From: Chryseobacterium sp. Leaf201
GTDB lineage: Bacteria; Bacteroidota; Bacteroidia; Flavobacteriales; Weeksellaceae
NCBI RefSeq assembly: GCF_001421435.1
Contig: NZ_LMKA01000112.1
Span: 43,445-107,444 of the forward strand
Direction of reading: 5' to 3'
Length of the DNA: 64,000 bases
This document shows, piece by piece, positions 35,068 through 44,081 of this stretch. Position 1 is the stretch's first letter. Each line of letters begins with the position of its first letter. The position numbers and the translations under genes were made by a program. A model generated the notes under the pieces. The model was not told the DNA's origin. It did no database searches and worked only from the letters and a program-made list of their open reading frames with translations.

Positions 35068-35433
35068 ATGAATAGCAAAAAGATCATCGTCTGTGATGAC
35101 GATCAGGGCATACTGGATGTGTTACAGATGCTCCTTGAAACAGAAGGATTTACAGTTCTTACAGAAATCAACAGTACCAACCTGATCAAACAGATTCAAA
35201 GCAATACGCCTGATCTTATCCTGCTGGATCTCTGGATGCCTCTTCTTTCCGGCGACCAGGTGCTCAAAATGATCCGCAATACTGAAGGAATAAAGGATAT
35301 GCCTGTCATTGTTTTATCTGCCAGTGTAGACGGCAGTGATATTGCCGCTGATGCCGGAGCTAATGACTTTGTTGCCAAACCTTTTGATCTTGATGACATC
35401 ATCCTTAAAATCAATAATTTATTGAACAGTTAA
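35068..35433 (+). CDS. Single-domain response regulator (CheY-like)
   Basis: This 121-residue receiver has the acidic pair CDDD near residue 11, the phospho-acceptor Asp in LILLDLWMP, the Ser/Thr switch in VIVLSAS and the conserved Lys in VAKPFD. There is no output domain, so it works by protein contact or as a phosphorelay intermediate. The ATG at 35068 begins two bases after the LOV kinase stop; an in-frame TTG at 35062 is less likely. The kinase is its probable partner. A hairpin (35467-35487) follows. Confidence 0.93.
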   Translation: MNSKKIIVCDDDQGILDVLQMLLETEGFTVLTEINSTNLIKQIQSNTPDLILLDLWMPLLSGDQVLKMIRNTEGIKDMPVIVLSASVDGSDIAADAGANDFVAKPFDLDDIILKINNLLNS

Positions 35434-35466
35434 TTTACTGATTACCCTTTTAAAATATAATACCGC

Positions 35467-35487
35467 TACGGAATGCTTCATTCCGTA
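35467..35487 (+). terminator. Hairpin after the response regulator
   Basis: TACGGAATG-CTT-CATTCCGTA is a perfect 9-bp stem with a 3-base loop 34 bases after the stop. The U-run is weak (TTTTATAATTTC, some bases later), so termination may be partial. Confidence 0.5.
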
Positions 35488-35629
35488 CATTCGTGTTTTA
35501 TAATTTCAGCCAAACTTTCTGTCAGTGCTGTTTTACTTTAGATTTTTATTTGTATTGATGAATGAATAAGCAGAATGTGCGCTACTGATACTGGAATGCC
35601 TTTTTTGATGAATTTTTTCTAAGCTTAAA

Positions 35630-36016
35630 TTATAAAGCCGGTACCAGATAATGATGTACAGGAACTGTTTTTTCTTCCGGCAGCTTAAAGCTGAACAGCG
35701 GAAAATTCCCGTTTATAAAAGTATAGCTGATGTTTTTTGAATCCAGATAATCTTTGGTGGTTTTTATCAGAACAGATATCATCCAAATATTGAGCTTTAT
35801 TTCCTGATTTTGGAACAGATGTATTGAATTATAAATATTGATAAAGGTAAGTTCAATAATTTCATCTGAATATTCTTTCAGGCATGAAGACTGTAAGGTA
35901 AGGCCATACAGCAGGCCGCAATATTTATCATACAGATAATCAAAACCTTCCCTATCTTTCTTAATAAGTAAAGAATAAAGTTCAGGATCTGAAAATAAGG
36001 TTGTTATTGTTGTCAT
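35630..36016 (-). CDS. Sigma-70 region-2-like protein lacking region 4
   Basis: This 128-residue protein resembles region 2 of ECF sigma factors: KKDREGFDYLYDKYCGLLYG, then IIELTFINIYNSIHLFQ and NIWMISVLIKTTKDYL. Normal ECF sigmas are about 180 residues with a region-4 helix-turn-helix, absent here; no second-frame continuation is seen downstream. It might be a remnant, a core-binding modulator or a minimal sigma. Its upstream gap is AT-rich and lacks a clear promoter. Similarity is moderate. Confidence 0.65.
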   Translation of the reverse strand: MTTITTLFSDPELYSLLIKKDREGFDYLYDKYCGLLYGLTLQSSCLKEYSDEIIELTFINIYNSIHLFQNQEIKLNIWMISVLIKTTKDYLDSKNISYTFINGNFPLFSFKLPEEKTVPVHHYLVPAL

Positions 36017-36294
36017 CGGTATTCATTATTGCTGTTTTTCACTCCTCACCATGCACTAATGAATTGTTAAAAACGGATATAATTTGATTGACTGTCATCT
36101 TCGGATTATGACGAGGATCAGATCTTTGTTCCTTTTTAAAAATATTAGATATGTTCTCTAAATCAAAACATGTGCTAAACTTATTATTTTATGATTCTGA
36201 TTATAAAATATCCTAAAATTATCATAAAAGAATATTTTTATTATGTAGATTAATCTGTATCGTTTTAAAATATTAATATGCAGACCATAGCCTC

Positions 36295-36780
36295 TCAGCC
36301 TTTATTTTTCTTCCATTCCTTTTTCATCCGGGCATATTGGCTGTCGGCTTCCGCTTCTTTCCACTTGTCATAAAAAATTGCTGCTGATGCGGCCTTTTCA
36401 GGATCGCCGGTTCCCCTTTCCAAAGGTTTATATTCATTTTCCTTGTCATACTTTTTGCCTCCTTTATAATTGCAGTACCTCCGCGCCCGGGTATAACCCA
36501 TCTGCAGGTATTTCCTGGCCATGTCTGCGCCTACAAAATCATGATCTTTAACATACTGCCTGAACATCCCGAAAATCTTTTCCGAGCTTTCCTCTGCAAT
36601 CTCTATGTTTTTGAAACGCCAGTGCGGCCCTATTTCACTTTTATACGGTTCACAGATCAAAACACCCTGCTCTCCTTTCCCCACACGGTACAGCTCAGGG
36701 TGAGCACGGTAATCAATATCGGGTTTCCAGGGATAATCCTCTACATTGAAATTCAGGTAACTGGGTTTATTTTCTTTCAT
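36295..36780 (-). CDS. DUF4385 domain protein
   Basis: This 161-residue soluble protein matches the DUF4385 family: DYRAHPELYRVGKGEQGVL, CEPYKSEIGPHWRFK, FVGADMARKYLQMGYTRARRY and a lysine-rich tail. The function of the family is unknown. It lies 35 bases downstream of nothing on its own strand except egtB, which ends 36 bases above its start, so it may be cotranscribed with egtD-egtB. A link to ergothioneine is not known. Confidence 0.82.
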   Translation of the reverse strand: MKENKPSYLNFNVEDYPWKPDIDYRAHPELYRVGKGEQGVLICEPYKSEIGPHWRFKNIEIAEESSEKIFGMFRQYVKDHDFVGADMARKYLQMGYTRARRYCNYKGGKKYDKENEYKPLERGTGDPEKAASAAIFYDKWKEAEADSQYARMKKEWKKNKG

Positions 36781-36815
36781 ATTTAAATAGAATCAGGAAG
36801 TAAAGAAAGCATCAA

Positions 36816-37991
36816 TTATTTCGCGAGCCTGATTCCCGAGAACTGCCATTGAAGGTCTGCCGGAAAAAAGTTCCGGTAGGTGTGCCTGCTGTGTCCTTTG
36901 GGGGTTGCTTCAGAGGCACCGCGTAAAACCATCTGATTTACCATAAATTTCCCGTTATACTCTCCTACTGCTCCCGCTTCTTTTTTAAATCCCGGATAAG
37001 GAAGGTAGGCACTGTTGGTCCACTCCCAGCGTTTGCCCCATTTAAAATTCGGGGAAGCAATTTCCCATTCCTGTTCTGTAGGAAGACGCATGCCTTTCCA
37101 GGATGCATAGGCAGAAGCTTCATAAAAACTTACGTGACAGAGTTCCTCATCTGGGTTTACTTCCTGTAAACCGCTTAAAGTGTACATCATCCATGTTCCG
37201 TCAATATAATGCCAGTATAATGGAGAGATCATATTCTTTTCGTTTACCCAGTTCCAGCCGTCAGCATGCCAGAACCTGAAATCGGTGTATCCGCCAGCTT
37301 CTATAAACTCCATGTATTCACCATTGGTAACCGGATGTTCTGCGATCCTGAAATCATCCACATAGACTTTATGCCTACCGAGCTCATTATCAAAACAGAA
37401 TCCTGTACCGGAAAACCCGATTTCATAGATTCCTGCGGAAAAAGACAGCATTTCACGGTCTTCCTGCACGCTTTTCATACGCCTCTTTTCATCAGGCTTA
37501 TATACGGGAAACAAGGGATTATGCCCCAGAATATATTTGATATCCGTCATGAGCAGTTCCTGGTGCTGCTGCTCATGGTTAAGCCCGAGTTCAAGCAAGG
37601 GCTCAACAGCTTCGGTCATATACTCGCTTTCCAGGAACTCAGCCATTTTCTCATCCACATATTTCCTGTACCGGTAAACATCCGCAACCGAAGGCCGGCT
37701 CAGGTTCCCACGGTCCGTACGGATTACACGGGCACCGATGGTTTCATAATAACTGTTGAACACAAAATTATATTGAGGGTCAAATACCTTATAGGAAGGA
37801 TCATACTGCTGAAGGATAAAAGTCTCAAAAAACCAGGTCGTATGTCCGAGATGCCATTTGGGAGGACTGACATCCACTACAGGCTGCACCACATAATCTT
37901 CAATTTCCAGCGGCGCACAGATCGCTGCCGAATGCCGGCGGATATCCTGAAACCGTTTAACCAGGGCATTCGTTATTATATTAGTTTCCAT
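36816..37991 (-). CDS. egtB: Ergothioneine biosynthesis protein EgtB (sulfoxide synthase)
   Basis: This 391-residue enzyme has an N-terminal DinB-like helical domain and a C-terminal FGE-sulfatase domain. The non-haem iron ligands are predicted to be H50 (HLGHTTW), H139 and H143 (NHEQQHQE), as in mycobacterial EgtB. It joins hercynine to a thiol (cysteine or gamma-glutamylcysteine) with O2. The ATG at 37991 overlaps the last 11 bases of egtD, a classical coupled pair; a longer frame to 38036 is less likely. The thiol donor cannot be told here. Confidence 0.92.
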   Translation of the reverse strand: METNIITNALVKRFQDIRRHSAAICAPLEIEDYVVQPVVDVSPPKWHLGHTTWFFETFILQQYDPSYKVFDPQYNFVFNSYYETIGARVIRTDRGNLSRPSVADVYRYRKYVDEKMAEFLESEYMTEAVEPLLELGLNHEQQHQELLMTDIKYILGHNPLFPVYKPDEKRRMKSVQEDREMLSFSAGIYEIGFSGTGFCFDNELGRHKVYVDDFRIAEHPVTNGEYMEFIEAGGYTDFRFWHADGWNWVNEKNMISPLYWHYIDGTWMMYTLSGLQEVNPDEELCHVSFYEASAYASWKGMRLPTEQEWEIASPNFKWGKRWEWTNSAYLPYPGFKKEAGAVGEYNGKFMVNQMVLRGASEATPKGHSRHTYRNFFPADLQWQFSGIRLAK

Positions 37992-38997
37992 AAACATCAG
38001 TTTTAAGATGATCCTTTTTCCAGATACTGTCAACAAACCAGTTTTTGGAATCTTTAATTTCTCCTGCTACCTTAAAGCCTGTATGCTCTGCCAGGTGATG
38101 GATTTCATCCATTGAAAATTTCTGTGACACTTCCATATCAATGATTTCATTTTCTTCAAACATGATTTTTTCACCGGCAATCACCACTTCCTGTTTAACC
38201 AGGCTTACCAGAAAGCTCCGGCAGGATCCGCTTACGGGATCATAGGTTGCGTAATGCTGAAAATAATCCGGATTGAAATTACCTTCCAGCTCGCGGTTGA
38301 TCCTGGAAAGAAGATTCAGGTTGAAGGCTGCCGTGATGCCGCTCGGGTCATTATAGGCGTTTAAAACCGTATGAGGATTTTTCTTTAAATCAAAACCCAC
38401 TAAAAGAATATCTTCCGGATCTGAAAGGTGATGTAATTCCCTGCAGAAACCTTCTGCTTCCTGACTGCTCATATTGCCGATATTGCCTCCGAGAAACAAA
38501 ATGACTTTCCGCCTGGATGACATTGCCGATGCTTTTTTAAGCATTTCAAAATACTCCCCTTCCAACGGGATCATATTAAGTTCAGGCAGTTCTTTGTTCA
38601 GGTTTTCTTCAAGTACTGATAAGATATTGCCGGATATATCAATCGGCATATAGGTAAAGTCGGCTCCTTTTTCAGTGAGATGCCTCAGGAGAAAAGTAGA
38701 TTTCATCGCATCGCCTGCTCCCAGCTCAATAAGGTCAAAAGGGCTGCCATATGCATTAATAAGATGGGCAAGATCTTCGGTTTTATTCCGGAAAATATCC
38801 AACTCGCATCGGGTAAGGTAATATTCAGGCATGGCCATGATCTTCTGAAACAGTCCGTCTCCGGTTTTATCGTAAAAATATTTGGAAGATAAATGTTTGG
38901 GATTGCTGCGGAGGCCTGTAAGAACATCTTCAAGAAAATGATTCAGCTGATCGCTTTCATGCACTGTTTCAGGTTCTTCAGTTAACGGTAGACTCAT
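37981..38997 (-). CDS. egtD: L-histidine N-alpha-methyltransferase EgtD
   Basis: This 338-residue SAM-dependent enzyme makes hercynine (trimethyl-histidine) from histidine, the first step of ergothioneine synthesis. The N-terminal KYFYDKTGDGLFQKI and MPEYYLTRCE stretches, and the SAM-binding DLIELGAGDAMKS and FLGGNIGNM motifs, are typical. It overlaps egtB by 11 bases. No egtC or egtE homologue is nearby, so the C-S lyase step must be encoded elsewhere or supplied by another PLP enzyme. Ergothioneine is an antioxidant thiol. Confidence 0.93.
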   Translation of the reverse strand: MSLPLTEEPETVHESDQLNHFLEDVLTGLRSNPKHLSSKYFYDKTGDGLFQKIMAMPEYYLTRCELDIFRNKTEDLAHLINAYGSPFDLIELGAGDAMKSTFLLRHLTEKGADFTYMPIDISGNILSVLEENLNKELPELNMIPLEGEYFEMLKKASAMSSRRKVILFLGGNIGNMSSQEAEGFCRELHHLSDPEDILLVGFDLKKNPHTVLNAYNDPSGITAAFNLNLLSRINRELEGNFNPDYFQHYATYDPVSGSCRSFLVSLVKQEVVIAGEKIMFEENEIIDMEVSQKFSMDEIHHLAEHTGFKVAGEIKDSKNWFVDSIWKKDHLKTDVYGN

Positions 38998-39135
38998 ATC
39001 TATAGTAGTTTGGTAGTTAAATTCAGCAACTATCTTGCCGCCGTCGCCGAAGCTTCATTATTATTTATATACAGATAAGTTTTCGCGATAAAATTCCAGG
39101 GATTAAATCATATTTCCTTTAAAAAAATACAGGAT

Positions 39136-39151
39136 ATTCCAAGCTTGGAAT
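39136..39151. promoter_or_regulatory. Perfect 16-bp palindrome upstream of the Tat-signal SDR
   Basis: ATTCCAAGCTTGGAAT is a perfect palindrome, 63 bases before the SDR start and in the gap divergent to egtD. It has no U-tract and fits a dimeric-regulator operator. Confidence 0.5.
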
Positions 39152-39214
39152 GTTCATTGCTATGATACTGTAACGGCTGTACATACGGCCTACCACACCA
39201 CAAAGTTTAATATT

Positions 39215-40219
39215 ATGGAAAAAACAATCACAAGAAGAAATGCGATTGGAAAAATAGCAGCGACCCTTGCTGTTGCTGCTGTTGCTCCGAGTACCCTGGC
39301 ACAGTCGCAGAATCAAAAAGTACGAAACACTACCGGTCCGGATCTTACCGATCCCACTACCAAATATCCGAGGCCTCCTTTTAAAAGTCAGTTTCAGCCA
39401 TTCCCCGGATTAGCCAGTAAAATGGATCCGGTACCAGACCATGGCGAAAAAAGTTATATCGGATCCGGAAGACTGATGGGAAGAAAAGCTTTAATTACCG
39501 GCGGAGATTCCGGGATCGGCCGTGCAGCAGCCATTGCGTACGCCCGAGAAGGTGCCGATGTGGCCATCAACTACCTTCCTGAAGAAGAATCTGATGCGGC
39601 AGAAGTAATTGAACTGATCCGAAAGGCAGGGCGTAAGGCAGTTGCCATTCCGGGTGATATCAGAGATGAGGAATTCTGTAAAAAACTGGTTTCACAGGCT
39701 GTACAGCAGCTTGGCGGACTGGATATCCTGATCAACAATGCAGGACACCAGAAAACCAATGAATCCATTCTAGACATCAGTACTGAAGCATTTGACAGAA
39801 CCATGAAAACCAACATATATGCACCGTTCTGGATTACAAAAGCTGCACTTCCCCACCTGAAGCCGGGATCATCCATCATCGGGCTTTCATCCGTTCAGGC
39901 CTATGACCCTTCTGAAAACCTGTATGATTACGCACAGACCAAAGCAGCGACCACCAGTTATGTAAAATCGCTTGCCAAGCAGCTGGGCCCGAAAGGAATA
40001 CGGGTAAACGGCGTATCTCCCGGACCGGTATGGACGGCACTGGAAGTAAGCGGCGGGCAGACCCAGGAAAACCTGGTGAAATTCGGGGGCGATACACCTT
40101 TGGGAAGGCCGGGACAGCCTGCCGAGCTGGCTTCCATTTTTGTACAGCTGGCTGCCAATGATGCCAGTTTTTCTTCAGGGCAGATTTACGGAGCCGCGGG
40201 AGGAAGCGGACAGCCATAA
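39215..40219 (+). CDS. SDR-family oxidoreductase with Tat-type signal
   Basis: This 334-residue protein has an N-terminal TRRNAIGKIAA twin-arginine motif (R7-R8) followed by a hydrophobic stretch and APSTLAQ, a plausible Tat signal. The SDR domain starts near 85 with ALITGGDSGIG, has catalytic Ser in GLSSVQ and YDYAQTKAA (YxxxK spacing as Y-AQT-K). The C-terminal part is like YhdF/YghA-type dehydrogenases. Tat export would carry a folded, cofactor-loaded enzyme to the periplasm, unusual for an NAD(P)-dependent enzyme. A small envelope protein gene follows at 66 bases. Confidence 0.87.
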   Translation: MEKTITRRNAIGKIAATLAVAAVAPSTLAQSQNQKVRNTTGPDLTDPTTKYPRPPFKSQFQPFPGLASKMDPVPDHGEKSYIGSGRLMGRKALITGGDSGIGRAAAIAYAREGADVAINYLPEEESDAAEVIELIRKAGRKAVAIPGDIRDEEFCKKLVSQAVQQLGGLDILINNAGHQKTNESILDISTEAFDRTMKTNIYAPFWITKAALPHLKPGSSIIGLSSVQAYDPSENLYDYAQTKAATTSYVKSLAKQLGPKGIRVNGVSPGPVWTALEVSGGQTQENLVKFGGDTPLGRPGQPAELASIFVQLAANDASFSSGQIYGAAGGSGQP

Positions 40220-40285
40220 TCCTTGAATACCCATTATTTAACTATATAAATAAAAAGAACAATTACTTATTTAAAATAATATATT

Positions 40286-40603
40286 ATGAACAGCAAGATA
40301 AAATTAGCATTGGCCTTATTAGGCACGGGAACATTAATCTGGGGCTTAAGAAACAGGAAGAAAAACAAGGTGAAAACATTCACTGCTCCTGACGGGAATA
40401 CCTATAAAGAAAACCAGCTGTACCGTACCGCTGATAACAAAGCGTATAAAAACGGTAAAGAAGTACGCTTCAGTAAGCCTATACCGGAGCAGAACAGTTC
40501 TTCTTTAAATGCTTACAACAATTCTTCAGAAAACCTTTCTAAAAATTACCAGTCTGTAAACAGAGACGTTAATTATCATCAGAAAGGTGTAAGGCATCAT
40601 TAA
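40286..40603 (+). CDS. Hypothetical single-span membrane protein
   Basis: This 105-residue protein has one N-terminal hydrophobic segment (LALALLGTGTLIWGL) followed by a basic cluster (RNRKKNKVK), so it is probably anchored with its tail in the cytoplasm. The remainder is polar and Asn/Ser/Tyr-rich with little predicted order. It follows the Tat-type SDR and precedes a strong terminator, so it probably shares its transcript. I do not recognise the family. Confidence 0.65.
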   Translation: MNSKIKLALALLGTGTLIWGLRNRKKNKVKTFTAPDGNTYKENQLYRTADNKAYKNGKEVRFSKPIPEQNSSSLNAYNNSSENLSKNYQSVNRDVNYHQKGVRHH

Positions 40604-40630
40604 AATAAATGATCAATACGATTCCAGATA

Positions 40631-40670
40631 AACAATACTCCGGCTGTCCTTGGACAGCCGGAGTATTGTT
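40631..40670. terminator. Strong bidirectional terminator
   Basis: A 19-bp perfect stem (AACAATACTCCGGCTGTCC with its complement) spans 40631-40649 and 40652-40670, with T/A-rich ends on both strands. It separates the converging SDR operon and GH97 gene. Confidence 0.92.
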
Positions 40671-40698
40671 TTGTTATTGATTCAGAATAAATACGATT

Positions 40699-42855
40699 TT
40701 AATTCTTCGGCTTTATACTGATGGCAAACCCGCCGCTTCTCTCCATTTTAAAGCTGATCCTGGATTTGCTGGTAACGGTTTTATGGTATATATGATAACT
40801 TTGAGGATTGCTGATATAATCTGCATCCTTTCCGTCTTCATAAATGATGGCTTCATACTTTTTCCCTTTGTCCAGGAATGAAAAATCTACCGTATAGTCC
40901 CGTTTGTTTTCATCAGTAATTCCGCCCACGAACCAGTTTTCTGTTCCTTTGGCTTTTCTGGCCGTTATGATATAATCTCCGGGCTCCGCTGACAGGATTT
41001 TAGTATCGTCCCAGTCTGCCGCTACATCCTTGATAAACTGAAAAGCATCCATGTGTTTCCTATAATTTTCCGGTAAATCGGCAGCCATCTGAAGCGGCAT
41101 ATACATGACAACATACAGCGCCAGCTGCTTAGCCAGCGTGGTCTGCACAAACCGTTTATCACCGGGAAAATAATAATCCATTTTAGTCTGAAAAATTCCC
41201 GGCGTGTAATCCATAGAACCTCCGATCCACCTTGTAAACGGAAGAATGGTCTGATGATCCGGGTTATTGCCCTTGAAAACTTCATGTTCCGTTCCTCGGG
41301 CTGCTTCTGCAGAAACCCAGTTCGGATAGGTACGGCTTTCACCGCCCGGCCGTACGGATTCATGGGAGTTCACCATGATTTTATACTTGTTGGCTTTTTC
41401 TGCAATCCTGTAATAGTGGTTGATGCTCCATTGTGAATAATGGTGTTCCCCTCTCGGGATCATATCACCTACATATCCTGTTTTTACAGCATCATATCCG
41501 TATTTATTCATCAGCTGAAAAGCTTCGTCTGCCCATCTTTCATAATTGGTGGCGGAAGCAGAAGTTTCGTGGTGCATGATCAGCTTGATCCCTTTTGAAT
41601 GTGCATATTCATTCAGCATTTTGATATCGAAATCCGGGTATGGCGTGATAAAATCGAATACAAATTCCTTATGGTGCCCGATCCAGTCTTCCCAGCCTAT
41701 ATTCCAGCCTTCAACCAAAAGGCCGTCGAAGCCGTTTTCAGCAGCGAAATCAATGTATTCCTTTACTTTGGTGTTGTTGGCCGCATGATTTCCGTTGGGT
41801 GTAAGTTTGGTAAAATCGGTTTCCCCAATATGGACATTGTTGGCTGTAGAGTAGGCCCATTTGGATTTTCCGATGATCATTTCCCACCAGACGCCCATGT
41901 ATTTGGTGGGATGAATGTAAGAAGTATCGGTATATTTTGTGGGTTCGTTCAGGTTGAAAAGCATTTTTGAGTCCAGCACTTCTTCTGCTTTCGGCGATAC
42001 AATAATGGTACGCCACGGGGAAACCGATGAAGTCTGGATGTACCCTTTAGCTCCCTGCTTATCAGGCGTCAGGTGGGTCTTGAACCTGAAATTCTGTGCA
42101 TCAACTTCTAAATGGGAGGCAGGATAATTAAGGACTGCAGCTTCCGCTACATTAATATATAAAGGTTCCTTGCCTTCTTTTTTAAGCAGCAGAGGAGACT
42201 GTACGGCATTTTTAATCAGGGTCTGTGAGGAATGTTTATCGAATGCCTGATCCCAGCGTCTGGGGATTTCGGAAATTTTTGTGGTCTGCGGCTGGTATTC
42301 CTGGGAATCATAATCAGCCACGATCCACCAGGCTTTCATGTCCGTAGGAAAATCAATTTCAGAATCTTCTTCACGGATCACGAAATAGTTCAGGTTTTTC
42401 TGCTGTGGGAATTCATACCTGAAACCTAACCTGTCATTAAACAGCCTGAATTTAACAATAATATTTCTGTCGGTAGAAGCCTGATGGAGCGTAACAGCCA
42501 GTTCATTATAATGGTTGATGTAATTTTTCTTCTCTCCCAGCACCGGCTGCCAGGTTTCATTTTTAGCATCCCTCTTTTCATCAGCTTTGGTAAATCCGCT
42601 GTTCAGATCATTTTCACCGTTTCCGGGCCTTGCTATTTCGGCGGCAAAGGGAACGGAAACATCTTTAAAAAGTCTCAGTCCGAGTTTTGAATCTTCCACC
42701 ACTACCGTTCTTTTGTATTTTAAACTGTAATACGGAACGCCCTGCTTCAGCTGGAAATTCATCTCAAATTTTCCGTCCGGCGACTGCAGAGACTGCGCAT
42801 GAATGCCTGCACACATCATGGAGAACCACAGGGCTCCTAAGGTTTGTATTTTCAT
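40699..42855 (-). CDS. Glycoside hydrolase family 97 enzyme (alpha-glucosidase/galactosidase type)
   Basis: This 718-residue enzyme has a signal peptide (GALWFSMMCAGIHAQS), an N-terminal beta-sandwich (about 20-290), a catalytic TIM barrel (MGVWWEMIIGKSKWAYS; DGLLVEGWNIGWEDW; LIMHHETSAS; MVNSHESVRPGGE; SAEAARGTEHE) and a C-terminal beta domain. GH97 enzymes are calcium-dependent. VKTGY, without an Asp at the retaining-nucleophile position, plus the conserved Glu positions suggest the inverting, SusB-like alpha-glucosidase subgroup, but this is a reading from memory. It is a lone gene, not part of the pentose locus. Confidence 0.93.
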   Translation of the reverse strand: MKIQTLGALWFSMMCAGIHAQSLQSPDGKFEMNFQLKQGVPYYSLKYKRTVVVEDSKLGLRLFKDVSVPFAAEIARPGNGENDLNSGFTKADEKRDAKNETWQPVLGEKKNYINHYNELAVTLHQASTDRNIIVKFRLFNDRLGFRYEFPQQKNLNYFVIREEDSEIDFPTDMKAWWIVADYDSQEYQPQTTKISEIPRRWDQAFDKHSSQTLIKNAVQSPLLLKKEGKEPLYINVAEAAVLNYPASHLEVDAQNFRFKTHLTPDKQGAKGYIQTSSVSPWRTIIVSPKAEEVLDSKMLFNLNEPTKYTDTSYIHPTKYMGVWWEMIIGKSKWAYSTANNVHIGETDFTKLTPNGNHAANNTKVKEYIDFAAENGFDGLLVEGWNIGWEDWIGHHKEFVFDFITPYPDFDIKMLNEYAHSKGIKLIMHHETSASATNYERWADEAFQLMNKYGYDAVKTGYVGDMIPRGEHHYSQWSINHYYRIAEKANKYKIMVNSHESVRPGGESRTYPNWVSAEAARGTEHEVFKGNNPDHQTILPFTRWIGGSMDYTPGIFQTKMDYYFPGDKRFVQTTLAKQLALYVVMYMPLQMAADLPENYRKHMDAFQFIKDVAADWDDTKILSAEPGDYIITARKAKGTENWFVGGITDENKRDYTVDFSFLDKGKKYEAIIYEDGKDADYISNPQSYHIYHKTVTSKSRISFKMERSGGFAISIKPKN

Positions 42856-42986
42856 ATCAATAATTTAATCTGGTCTTTAAAAAGCAACGAAATCCATACC
42901 GAAGCATCCTGTTTTTGAGACGAATAGAGAAATGAAAATTGAAAATGAAGATCTTTACTGAAACCTAACAAATTTAAGGTATTAAA

Positions 42987-42994
42987 TAAGTTTG
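42987..42994 (+). promoter_or_regulatory. Probable -7 element of the lamin-tail surface protein gene
   Basis: TAAGTTTG matches TAnnTTTG and lies 148 bases before the ATG at 43142. The leader is AT-rich. Confidence 0.4.
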
Positions 42995-43141
42995 TCTTAT
43001 GACCTGACAATGGTAAGTTGTTATTCTATTAATCTATCATATTTTATCAGATCAATTCATTTAATAAATAATATATCATATGATTGTGAATTAGGTACAT
43101 ATTTTGCATTACGATTAATCAAATCACCAAATATTATCATT

Positions 43142-43999
43142 ATGAAAAAAGTATTTACTTTTATCGGACTTGTTTCGATAGCTGCATTTTCCAATGCCCA
43201 GATTGTCATCAATGAAATTTATACGGGAGGTGGAATTTTAGGGGCCACACTGACCAATGATTTCATAGAACTGAAGAACATCGGATCTTTAACATCTACA
43301 CTCACCGGTGCCACCATACAGTACGGGCCTGCTTCCGGTGCATTTACCCAGTACCACACCCTGCCGAACATTACCCTGGCTCCCGGACAGACGTATCTGA
43401 TCCAGGAAGGTTCAGACGGCGGGGGAATCCTTAATCTTGTCAATCCCAATCTAGTGGTGAATGTCGTACTTAATTTTAACGGATCCAACCCTACTGTGGG
43501 AACAGGACTGAGCATCGGATTTACTTCCGGGAAAGTGGCGCTCGCAAGCAGTACCACACAGGTTACAGGGCCTTTTGCATCCAACGCCCTTGATTTTGTA
43601 GGCTACGGACTGGCAGATCAGTATGAAGGTTCCGGGGCAGCACCTTCCCCAACGATATTAAACTCCATCACAAGGGTTTCCGGGGACAGCAATAATAATG
43701 CAGTTGACTTTACCATTGCCCTTGCTTCTCCTCAGGCAGGAACACTGGCCGTGGAAGATCTTTACAACAATTCTCCTCAAAACAGCTTTATCATGAATTC
43801 TCTGGTAAAAAACAATGAAATTGTATTCGGGTCAGCGGTAAAAGATGTTAAGATTTATTCGCCTTCGGGCCAATTGATTAAAGCTTCTTCTGTAAAAGCC
43901 AATGAAACTTTAAATATTTCAGAACTGCAGAAAGGAAGCTATATTGTTACCGGAACTGTTAACAACAAACCGGTTACTCAGAAAATCCTGAAAGAATAA
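43142..43999 (+). CDS. Lamin-tail-domain secreted protein with T9SS type A sorting domain
   Basis: This 285-residue protein has a signal peptide (MKKVFTFIGLVSIAAFSNAQ), a lamin-tail-like domain (IVINEIYTGG ... NDFIELKNIGS), and a C-terminal T9SS sorting domain (VKIYSPSGQLIKAS ... LQKGSYIVTGTVNNKPVTQKILKE split over strands). It would be exported by Sec, moved through the type IX secretion system, and either cleaved or anchored to the surface. The longer frame from 42992 is rejected because the signal peptide starts at 43142. A strong terminator follows. Ligand unknown. Confidence 0.92.
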   Translation: MKKVFTFIGLVSIAAFSNAQIVINEIYTGGGILGATLTNDFIELKNIGSLTSTLTGATIQYGPASGAFTQYHTLPNITLAPGQTYLIQEGSDGGGILNLVNPNLVVNVVLNFNGSNPTVGTGLSIGFTSGKVALASSTTQVTGPFASNALDFVGYGLADQYEGSGAAPSPTILNSITRVSGDSNNNAVDFTIALASPQAGTLAVEDLYNNSPQNSFIMNSLVKNNEIVFGSAVKDVKIYSPSGQLIKASSVKANETLNISELQKGSYIVTGTVNNKPVTQKILKE

Positions 44000-44021
44000 G
44001 GTATAATGAATTTACAGATGC

Positions 44022-44051
44022 AAACAGCTGTTCACCGACAGCTGTTTTTTT
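44022..44051 (+). terminator. Intrinsic terminator after the lamin-tail gene
   Basis: AAACAGCTGT-TCACCG-ACAGCTGTTT is a perfect 10-bp stem with a 6-base loop followed by a T-run. Confidence 0.92.
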
Positions 44052-44081
44052 ATTTTAATGCCTGCAGTTAAATGATAATCA

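Noticed and set aside
37266..38006. A 246-codon open frame antisense to egtB
   Set aside because: EgtB is clearly coding on the other strand, and this frame has no domain or start signals.
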